64,000 bases of DNA. Source: Nymphaea colorata. Taxonomy: Eukaryota; Streptophyta; Magnoliopsida; Nymphaeales; Nymphaeaceae. The DNA lies in NCBI RefSeq assembly GCF_008831285.2, contig NC_045145.1:2954723-3018722 (forward strand), written 5' to 3'. The notes beneath the pieces are model-generated. The model made no database searches and was not told the origin of the DNA. It worked only from the letters and a program-made list of their open reading frames with translations. The translations under genes and the position numbers were made by a program. Of the stretch, positions 11,149 through 20,769 are shown piece by piece; the first letter of the stretch is position 1, and every line of letters starts with the position of its first letter.

Positions 11149-14100
11149 ATCCTTGCTGCACCCCCACCCTTTTCTTTTGAAAAATGCTGCACCTTGAACC
11201 TGTGTGACATAAGTGAGCTACTAATTTTCCCCCATTTTGAAACTAAATCTTATGCTAGATGAAAGATGATTTAACCTATGTCACCTGAGTGCGGGGTGCG
11301 GGTGCCGGAGCGGCACATCCCAAAAAATTTAGGTGCGGTAGTGCGGCGAGGGTATTTTATTATTATTATTATTGTTTTTAATTTATTATGTATAACAGAT
11401 TATGCATGTATATATTATTATTACAATTTAGTTATTAATGTATATAACATACTTGAATAATTGTATTGCATAGGAAAATATCAGAACAACATATATTATA
11501 TAAGTAATTTAGTAATATGACATTCTAACTAGGCTCGGGTGTGAGTCGGAGCCGCACCCATGTCCGGTGCGCACCTGACTCGATCCAACTTGGGTGCGGC
11601 AGTAAAATAGAAGAGTCCGGGTGACTTAGGATTTAACTGCTAGTTTGCTGTGCAAATTCACACTGAAGGTATTATACAACTAAATTCAGTATGTAAAGTT
11701 TAGACCCATATGAGCAAAAGTTTATGTCACCTATGGTATTATCACTCTGAATGATGGTGAATTTGCTTGTGTATGCGCTCATGATTATGTTAGTGCATGA
11801 ACATTAACAAGTAAGGATGCTATTCATGATAGGCTGAATGGGGACCCCTTCGACATGTTCGTGTGATAAAAGAACGGAGTTCAGGCATCTCACGTGGATT
11901 TGCATTCATTGATTTTCCTTCTGTGGTATGATTCAGAATTGATATTCTGTTCATTTTGATGTTTGAAAGTTGAATGCTAGAGTTGACCACTGTTGCTATG
12001 CAGGAAGCTGCACGTGGTATGATGGATGGGATTGGGGAGGATGGCCTGGTTGTTGATGGGAGGAAGCTTTTCTTTGAATATAGGTAATTTTGTTGGCTTT
12101 AGAAGTTACTTATGATTCTTTGAAACTACTGCAGTCATTGAATAAAGTTTTGGTTACTTGAAAGTTGAAATATGAAAGATGGAGCACTTGATATATTCCA
12201 CATTACATGATTGTGTCAAACAACTTGTGCATTGTTAAGTATTTTTAATTAGTTTTTATTCATGTGCTATGTGCAGTTTGATCTTCTTGGTGCTAGTGAC
12301 TCTTGTGTGCAGTTTGTGTTTTCTTTTTTTTTGGGTTAATTTTTATGTAATTTGATGGCATATATTATACATTATTGTGATACAGTAGCAAGCCAACTGG
12401 TGGCATGAATTCTGCTGGTCAGGACGGTGCTACGAGGGCAGTTGGCCATGGAAGCAGAAGTATGGGTGCAGCGTCTGATTGGATGTGCACTATGTGTGGT
12501 TGTGTTAATTTTGCACGTCGGACTTCCTGTTTTCAGGTTTGTTGTTGTTTTCCCCACTATGTTTATATACAATTCTTTCTTCCTGTCTGATATATCTTGT
12601 TCTTTTCTCAGTGAATGCTTTTATAACACTGGTTCTCCTAACTTCCATCTTCACTTGATGAGCAAGGGATTACATGCTCAGCATGATATGGTTGATAATG
12701 AGGAATGACTTAAAAGCCAGCATTGGTTGGGTTTGTCAGGGGAAAATGCTTATGTACTATGGTGATGAAGTTACAAAACTGGAACTTCTTTATTATAACT
12801 ATATAGATATATAATTTTCAAATTATTTTTAATTTCATCGCAACATTGAGGATTTTTTTCTTCGTGTATGAACCTCTAATTTTAGTTATATCAAGACTAT
12901 TTTGATATTTTCTCAGCTCTAGTTGAACATAGTTAGTCTTTTCTTGCTGAGGTGCCTGGATTTATGGCTGTACATTTATAAGTTAATTGTTTATGGTCAA
13001 GTTTTGCCACGTTTCTTGTTCTAGCTGTACATTTATAAGTTATTTGTTTATGATCAATTTTTGTCACGTTTCCTTTTCTTTCCTTTTCCCGCCTCTTAGA
13101 ACTCAATTTAGAAAAGGTAAAGCCATTGGTACTAAATGAGTATGACTTTAAATGAGTATGAGATGAACATGAAAACGCACTGCCTTATCAAACACACAGA
13201 GCTCATTTGCGTAGCAACTTTCTGAGCTACTGAACAGAGTAATTGCTAGGAAAGAATGGCTGGATACTTCATCCATTTGTCTTTGTTTAACGAACCATGT
13301 ATCTGTTCTATGAGAAGACTTAACCAGATGTTTGTCATGTATTTTTTCATGACCATCACAATTCTTTTCTTTTCTCATTTTGGCAGTGTAATGAGGGACG
13401 GACTGATGATGCTCCATCTGCTGATATAGCTACATCTAGTGCAATGCCTGCTGGAAAAAGGGGGGGAGAGACTGGTTTGTTACTTTCTGATTGTTTTTTG
13501 ATACGTCAGTATGCGTATGTGTATAAACTCATAGTTTGGTATTGTATTTTGAAGGTCCCACTCATGTTTTGGTTGTTCGAGGTTTGGATGAGAATGCTGA
13601 TGAGGAGATGCTCCGCTATGAGTTCTCCAAGCATGCTCCAATTAAGGTTTCATGTTATATAGTTTATGACATTTGTGGAAACTCATTTACTATTTCTTCA
13701 GTCCTGATGTTGAGTTACTGACCATTATGGCACTAATGTTATGACTGTATGCAGGATCTAAGGCTTGTTCGTGACAAGTTCACTCATGTTTCTAGGGGTT
13801 TTGCTTTTGTTCATTTTCATACAGTAAGGCTTTCATGATTTTTCCTTTAACCATTCATTTTTTGCGTCTTTGTCTTCAGTCTTCACTAATCCACATATTT
13901 AGGTAGAAGATGCTACCAAAGCGCTTGAAGCAACAAATGGCACAGCCCTTGAGAAGAATGGTCAGATATTACGTGTAGCATATGCAAAAAGCATTCATGG
14001 ACCAGGGCCTGGAGCATCTGGCAGTTCTCAGTCTAGCAGCCTAGCAGCTGCTGCAATTGAAGCAGCTGCATTTGCACAGCAGGTTCTCTTAATTGCTATT

Positions 14101-17100
14101 GCTGCTCTCTTCTAAGTTTCCGAACCACAATCCCTCCCCTTTTTCTGTATGCTGTTCGATTGCTAGTGCAGTTGGTTGAGGTGGATGGCGTGCAAGAGTG
14201 GTTTTGTGGTTCAAATCCTTTGTTGCAAGCTAAAATCTAGTGAACATTTAATGCATGTTTGAGTCAGAATAGGGTGAGATTCCTTAGTTGAGTACTGGTC
14301 TTACCTGAGTTATTTCATCTTGATGGATTCTCTATGCCATATAACTACAACTATGCTCAGGGTTGTGAGCAATCATGATTAGGAACACCCTTAGAGCTTT
14401 CACTTCTCAGATCCATTAAGACGATAGTCACAGAAAAGTGCGTTTTTTTTTAAAAAAAAAAACCTGATAAATTAACTGGCCGTTTTAAACTGCAAAAAAA
14501 CGCTTTTTTTTAAAATGTAAAAAATTAAAAAATGCATTTTTAACACGTTTTTTTTGCGTTTTTTCAGTTTCTTTTCACTTTTATCATTTTTTTCAGTTTT
14601 TTTAATGTCAAACAGTTTTTTTTTTCATTTTTATTTTTTATTTGTTGCAAATCTACTGATCTTTTGATGTTTGTGTTATTAGTTTTTCATTTTTTTTTTC
14701 ATTTTTATTTTTTAAAATTTGTAAAAAATTACCGTATTTTTCTCATATTTTTTCCATTTTTTTTCAAGCTTGCCATATTAAACCCGAGAAAAACCTTTAA
14801 AACTCTGAGATGTTATTTGTGACTATGCATACGATCACATGTTGCCACATGAAAATGACATAGGAGAATTCATAAGAATACATTAGGCCACGTTTGATGG
14901 CCTGGATTTTTTGAAGGGGAATTTTTGCAGGAAAAAAAATCCACGGTAAACTGACATGAAGGTAATTTTTTCTTTTTCCCGTTTCAGGCCATGTTTGATG
15001 GCCTGAATTTTTTTTTAGGTAAAAAATCCTTAGTTTGATAAAGAGAAAAAATTTTTCATGGAAAAAATCATTGACCGTTATAACACACTGTCAATCCATT
15101 TTGAAAGAAATCGATCTTTTCTTCGATCATGGCAACGCTTTGGTTAAGGATTTTAGGCGACAAAAGCATCATTTTCACTAATTCAGAGTGCTCGATTCCC
15201 ATACCAAAGCGTTGTCATGATCGTAAAAGATCCCAACCTTCCTGCAATTAACGTAGCACAAATCCAAGCAACGTGAATCCGCGAGATGACTCTTGAGCAG
15301 GACCCACTTGAGATCATCAAACAATCCGTCGTCTTCGCCCGTTGATTCCTCTTCCCTGCGGCCCAAAACAAAGGGAAACGCCAGACAGATGCCGACCAAC
15401 TGCGTCCTGCTGAACCCCAACTCGATAATGGCGTCCAATCGGCAGCAGAGGAGCGATCCGTCGATGTCGAAAATCGAAGCGTCGTGACTGTAGAGCAAGC
15501 TGAGCTTGGTCCACGAGAAACCGTAGTTGGAGAGCGCAGAGATGGAGCTCAGCAACTGGGGGTTATCGCAGAGGAAGAGGCGATCGGCGGGAAAATGGGG
15601 GTTTTCATGGGGGAGAACGAGAAAGCTCGAGGAGAGAGGAAGAGGAAGAAGAAGCGAGGATGAGGAAGATAGGATAACAGGGAAGCGGGTAGCAGGGGAG
15701 GCACGAGGTGGTCGGGGCGAGCGAGAAGAAGCCCTAACGGGCTTTCTCTTCTGCGAGGGTAAATTTCCCCCGAAAAAAAGTCGGACCCGGGAGGGTCCGA
15801 CTTTTTTCGAGGGAAATTTACCCTCAAATTCATTATTTACCGTGGTAAAATTTCCGGTGTTTGATAACACCAGGAAAAGTCGTACATTTTTTTCTTTTTT
15901 CACTCGGTGCACAGTATTTTCCATGGCAATCAAACGTGGCCTTATATTCACATACAGTCAGATAAAAATGTATACGTACACGTTCACATTCACATATAGT
16001 TACATAGAGACTAGAGAGGGAAGGAAAAAGGGATGAAAAGAAGGAAGAATAGCCTACTGGGCAGTTTTAGATTGTTGTGATGGTGGATCATTTCTTCTAT
16101 GCTCAAGATTGTTTGTGCAATCTTATTAATAAGCATTCCTTTTGTAGTATGATGCTGCTGGTTGGGCACCAAAAGAGTATAATCCAGAGGAAAAACAATC
16201 TACTGGTGGCTATGATCAAGACACTCATCGAGCTAATGACAAATCAGCACTCCAATCAGGCTTTGTCTGGGATGAAGCTTCTGGCTATTATTTTGATGCT
16301 GCTTCTGGATTTTATTATGATGGCAACACAGGTAGTACCTTTTTTTTTAACTGTTTGAGACTTTGAGTAGTGTTTATCCTTGTAGTACGGTGGTCTTCAC
16401 ATCTTTTCAAATAATGTTATTTGCTAGGAAGCAGAAGGAAGAGTTCTCTTCATGCTTGTAATTTGAAGCATTTTGGATTAGTTTCAGTCTATTTAGCTCC
16501 ATCTTGTGAAAAAATAGGAAATATTTGTAGACAAATTTATGAGTGCAGTTTTTCGTTGTTAGTTGGAAGCAATATTCTTCTCATGCAATGTTTGATGAAA
16601 CTACATTTTCCTGGGTTGGCGAGGGCCCTTTAGCTTGCAAAAAGATTGTAGCAGAAAATGTATTCCTTGTATTGGCATGGTTAGTTCTGGTGTAAGCAAA
16701 TGAAACAAGTTTTTCCCCAGAAAGGATCCTCAAATGTGAGGAAATAGGTGGAGGGTCCAATTAATTTTGTTTCACAAAATTCATTCTGTGATCACAAGTA
16801 GGTCATAAGTTAAGTCTCCCACCACAAGTATGATTCTTCTTTGCCTTTCATGTGGACTAGAATCTGAATCTATCCTCGCCTTCCAGTGCATGTGACGTCT
16901 TTACACGTGGACACATCTTTCTTCCCTTTCTACCTTTCTGCTTCTGCTAACCCCTACTTTGTGTCATGTTTCTGTGTTTTTTTTTCCTTTGGGCTGTAAA
17001 CTGTGTGCTTTGAACGAATGACCTTTTATTCATTTTGTACCATAGTCGCAAATCTGGTTGTCAGGTCATTATTGTGATGTTTTGTCAGGAAAGTTTTAGG

Positions 17101-20034
17101 ATTTTAAATTAGTACAAGTAATGGTAGTCAACTTTCTAAATCTTTTTGTACATTCTCAGCTCACAAATTGAGTTTAATCTTCTTGTTGTGGCCTACTGCA
17201 GATATCAAATATTTTATAAGAATATATGTCAACAGAAGTAATCATGATGGAAGAGACATACCTATGTTGAAATGTCATCGATGTCTTGCTGAATGAAGAA
17301 TACAGTGCTTTCTAGAAACTTAGACAGTTCCCATCATTATGCATGAAAAAAGTTGCTAGCATGCTGCATCTGAAAATTGCTTTGGGCTTTTTTCTTTTTC
17401 ACTTGGTTTTTGCATTTCTGTAATGCACTAACAAATGATTCTTTGTGAAATGTGGAGAAAAGGAAAAATAAGAAAAGCTAGAATCTTTCTGAAAAATCTC
17501 CTAGAAGTTTTGTTCTGGGAAAGTTCTTCATGGAATCAAACAGATCTAACATGATTTTTAGCCATAACCATATTCCTTTTACAGAATCGCCTTATGTTAA
17601 TCAATTTTCTCTGCTTATTTTATTTTATTTTTTATTTTGAGTGTAGGACTTTATTATGACAGTAAGAGTGGAACCTGGTACTCGTATGATCAACAAAGTC
17701 AGCAGTACACACCTTATGTTGGTCAAGGTGACAAGGCGTCTGAACAATCAAGCGTTGAACCTTCCAAGGCAGATGGTTCAAGCAGCAAAAAGATAGTAAT
17801 ATCTGCACCTCCTTCTACAACAGCAACAAATCAATCATCAGAGAAGAAAGCTTCATTACCTGATGCTGTTCAGGCTGCCGCTAGTGCTGCCTTGGCTGCA
17901 GAAAAAAAAGAGAAAGAGAAACAGAAGGAGATCAAATTAGCTTCTAAGAGTAGTATTCTTGCTAGTAAAAAAAAGATTAATAATGTTTTAACCATGTGGA
18001 AACAGCGGAATCATGAGGGTCAGGCAGCTCGTGTAGTCCTCGACGATGATCACTCCACAGCTTCTTTGGATGATAGGCCTGGCATTTCTTCCAGTGTGAA
18101 TAAATATAAATCTGATGTCACTGCAAAAGATACGTTTACCTCTGCTCCTGTTTCAGCATCACTAAATCATGGGGCTGGTAGCAGCATTACATCAACTGCT
18201 GATCAGTCGGCTATGGATGTTACTGCTAAGCCTCGTCCTGTGAGCAATAGCTTAGGAGGCACAATAATGGGAGTTATCAGAGGTTCTGGAAGAGGAGTTG
18301 TAAAGTCAGACACCATTTACTCAGGCTCATTATCATCAGTAGTTACTGGTAATAGTGCAAATTCAGCGGCTGCTATCTTGTCATCTCCCGCTTTATCTCC
18401 AGAGGCACCAGCAGTTGTAACCCCGTTCAGAACAGATGCTTCTGCTTTGGGTTCATATGCACCTGCTACTGGAGGTGCCACCAAGAGGCGATTTTCAGAG
18501 GCACCAGCACAGCGTCCAAAGGAGCAGCAGCCTCAGACATTGTACAGGGACCGAGCTGCAGAAAGAAGAAGCCTTTATGGATCATCTGCTGGAAACAGTA
18601 TGTCAGACCTTGATCTCGATGAAGGAAGTATGTTTTCCATTGCTTCATGGTACTTTTTCCTTTGCAAGTTAGAAGCATGGATTTAGTTCTTTCAACAAGG
18701 AATACTATGCGGGGGATGAACGTCCTTAGTAATTATCTTTAGTCTGTCACCAACTTTAGTCTGTCGCCTTTGAGGCCTTGAGGTTTTATTATTTATGTAG
18801 GTTTTTGTTCACTAATTTTTAAAGCTTATGGAACCCACCCACATGGAGGACTCTATGTTTGGATTCTTACAAAGCTCATAATGTAGAACATACTAATCCA
18901 TGCATCATTTTCTTACTCTCCTGATGAAAATCTTGTATGGACCAGTCATACTGGACTATACAAGTTACCTTTGCATATGTTCCATAGAAAATATGTGTGT
19001 GTGTTTGCACCCCATACTCCTGGTGTACTTGCTCCTCTTTCTAAGCTGTTGGATAAAATTTAATTCGATGGTGCATAGAAAAGAAAAGATCTATCAGTTG
19101 GCATGGTTGATATATTAATGGGTTTCTATAATTAAAAGTAAGAGACTTTGCTTTGCTCAAGTAAATTAAGTATGAAAACATCCAATTAAGTAAGATGGGG
19201 GAGGAATTAGAATTCTCATCAACTGCTTTAGATTTAGATGTTTTCTTGTTCAATTCTTTCTTTTACCAACATGATCTCTAATGTGGCTGGCTAAGGATTA
19301 GAGTTGGCGGTAAAACCTTCAAATTGAAAAACATGAACTCAATACCCAGTTGTTTTTTGGCATAATCTGATTGGAGTTGGCTTAATTCAACCTCTCTATA
19401 AAAAATAAATAAAACATGTTTTTTCGTTATCTCTACTATTGTGATGGGCTATGGCCCATGAGTAGAGTTGATTGTCCATCCCATTGACATTCCATGAGTA
19501 TGATTTACGACTGTTTTCCATTGGCTTTTCTGCTATAATAAGAATTGAATGATTGGACAGTGTGGTGAACGATGTAATGCTATCATATTTGGAGCTGAGT
19601 TGTCTAGCTTTTGGCTTTAGGTCGCCCTATGCGCCTGAGACTGCAAAATCAAATCCATGCTTCTCCATGTTTATGAATGTGTCATGAAATTAGTGCCTTA
19701 GCAAGAACTTTGTTATTTTCCTTGGTAAGAACTTTGTCATTTTTTATGTAAAAAATATATTGGAAATAGTAGAATGCCCTTTTTCTGAAAATGGGGTAAT
19801 TCGAACGTGTGCACCATTGCATATCTACAGAAAATCATGATTTTGATTGAATAACCTATTGAACAGGCTTTTGTATCAGTTCTGCTGCAATAGGAGTGGT
19901 TGACCAGTTAAATGTAGAAGATGATTAAATGTAAACATATCTTCTGCTGCATGACCCATTTCAGAGTCATCTGCATCTCTAGCTAATATGCTGAATCTGG
20001 TCGCTTTATAGGATTAGCTTAGAAGTGGAATCCA

Positions 20035-20074
<40 letters not shown>

Positions 20075-20769
20075 TAAGTAGCTTACGTGGAGTTCTTTCA
20101 CTTTGTTCATATTCCTTAGATGCATGTTGAGTTTGATCCACTGTATATGTATGTGAAGGTCATGGTGGCAGTGCGAGGGGGAAGGTTTTGTCGGACATGA
20201 AGATGCCTTTTCCTCCTGGAGTTGGGGTAGGAAGGCCCGCTGCTGCAGGTGATGGAGAAACATTTGAAGTTATTACAGCTGACAAAGCCATTGACGAGAG
20301 CAATGTTGGAAATCGTATGCTGAAAAACATGGGCTGGCAGGAGGGCTCGGTATTGTAGCTGTTTTGTCTTCTCTTCTTTTGGTTGTGGTTGTTGTTGGCA
20401 TTGTCTTTGGCGCTCTTGCTGTTTCTGTTATTAATATCTTTTTCCTTCGTTTGGCAAGTGTTTTTTTCTGGGTGAGATTTTGACAACAGGCACAATTGGC
20501 CCTCTTGCCATCCCATCGTGGTTGGATGTTGCCATTTTTGAACTTGATCGTGGTCATGAATGAGGATTATGTTTTTTATTTTTGAGGTGCAGGGTCTTGG
20601 CAAAGACGGGAGCGGCATTGTTGAACCGGTTCTGGCACAGGCTACTGAAGAGAGGGCTGGATTGGGTAGTCAAAGGAAACCTGATCATTGGTTGGAGTCT
20701 CAGTCAGGCGATAGCTACAGGAGTATATTGCAGAAGAAAGCTATGGCAAGATTCCGCGACATGTCATGA
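8700..20769 (+). CDS. SUA: SUPPRESSOR OF ABI3-5 (RBM5/RBM10-like splicing regulator), 15 coding exons, 1068 aa
   Basis: Nuclear RNA-binding protein that controls alternative splicing; in Arabidopsis it suppresses a cryptic intron in ABI3. Exons: 8700-8747, 8939-8979, 9327-10086, 10174-10245, 11833-11925, 12004-12083, 12386-12536, 13387-13474, 13555-13646, 13755-13823, 13903-14082, 16148-16331, 17647-18627, 20159-20349, 20593-20769. All borders are GT-AG with matching phases. The start MDPGRYVLQQGWD matches plant SUA. Order: acidic/RS/RD-rich region (residues 30-283), RRM1 (about 285-365), RanBP2 zinc finger (W397, C399, C402, N406, C413, C416), RRM2 (about 447-540), OCRE aromatic repeats (about 596-648), low-complexity region with an Ala/Lys-rich stretch, and G-patch (about 992-1038, GNRMLKNMGWQEGSGLGKDG). 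The introns before exons 5 and 12 carry transposons. Length is close to the Arabidopsis protein. Family assignment is very secure; the least certain border is 18627. Confidence 0.95.
11095..11147. repeat. (TA)n microsatellite
   Basis: An almost perfect AT dinucleotide run of about 50 bp in the SUA intron between exons 4 and 5. Confidence 0.95.
11276..11629. mobile_element. hAT-type MITE with perfect 8-bp target duplication
   Basis: The 354-bp unit begins CTATGTCACCTGAGTGCGG and ends CCGGGTGACTTAG. The reverse complement of the end, CTAAGTCACCCGG, matches the start. It is flanked on both sides by GATTTAAC (11268-11275 and 11630-11637), an 8-bp target site duplication as hAT elements make. Both subterminal parts are GC-rich with repeated GGTGCGG words. 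The middle is AT-rich with a TTA-repeat. No transposase is present. It lies in the SUA intron between exons 4 and 5. Confidence 0.85.
14150..14262 (+). mobile_element. tRNA-derived SINE-like unit
   Basis: An A-box-like TAGTGCAGTTGG (14164-14175) is followed about 32 bp later by a B box GGTTCAAATCC (14208-14218). This is the internal Pol III promoter layout of tRNA-derived SINEs. No cloverleaf with paired acceptor ends is seen, so it is not an intact tRNA gene. The 3' boundary is unclear. Confidence 0.4.
14395..14830. repeat. A/T homopolymer-rich insert with weak inverted ends
   Basis: This is a block of long T and A runs with repeated GCGTTTTTTT-type words. Near its edges are short inverted words, ATAGTCACAG at 14423-14432 and TGTGACTATG at 14818-14827. 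It is possibly a decayed MITE. Confidence 0.35.
15277..15585 (-). pseudogene. Captured mTERF gene fragment
   Basis: On the minus strand an open frame (15178-15951) contains a segment resembling plant mitochondrial/chloroplast transcription termination factors. It reads FLCDNPQLLSSISALSNYGF, then WTKLSLLYSHDASIFD, LDAIIELGFSRTQLVGICL and FDDLKWVLL. These resemble helical mTERF repeats with their Leu and Pro-containing turns. Only about 100 residues, one to three repeats, are family-like. The N-terminal residues of the frame come from the transposon end and hairpin, and the C-terminal 30 residues are unrelated. A normal mTERF protein is several hundred residues with an organelle transit peptide. 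I read this as a transduplicated fragment, not a functional gene. Confidence 0.7.
15755..15825. repeat. Near-perfect hairpin (arms about 33 bp)
   Basis: The left arm 15755-15788 starts GAGGGTAAATTTCCC and ends GTCGGACCC. The right arm 15793-15825 is its reverse complement with one substitution and one single-base length difference in the A run. The loop is 4 nt. It lies inside the Pack element, between the mTERF fragment and the right end. Confidence 0.9.
20035..20074. repeat. (CT)n(CA)n compound microsatellite
   Basis: A CT run of about 16 bp passes directly into a CA run of about 24 bp. It lies in the last large SUA intron, about 85 bp before the G-patch exon acceptor, so it adds pyrimidine-rich sequence upstream of that splice site. 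Confidence 0.95.

Larger units (their letters stand above)
14886..15941. mobile_element. PIF/Harbinger-like Pack element carrying an mTERF fragment
   Basis: The left end reads GGCCACGTTTGATGGCC. The right end, reverse-complemented, reads GGCCACGTTTGATTGCC, giving 16 of 17 identical. TTA lies immediately outside both ends (14883-14885 and 15942-15944). GGCC...GTTTG ends with a TTA duplication are typical of PIF/Harbinger (Tourist) elements. No transposase is present. Instead the interior holds part of a cellular mTERF gene on the minus strand. A second copy of the left terminal sequence starts at 14987. Two internal inverted repeats lie at 15124-15223 and 15755-15825. The whole 1,056 bp sits in the SUA intron between exons 11 and 12, and removing it leaves ordinary intron sequence. 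Confidence 0.8.

Noticed and set aside
15527-16036. 169-codon plus-strand frame across the Pack element
   Set aside because: It runs through the transposon end and the hairpin and has no protein-like pattern; the mTERF similarity is on the minus strand.
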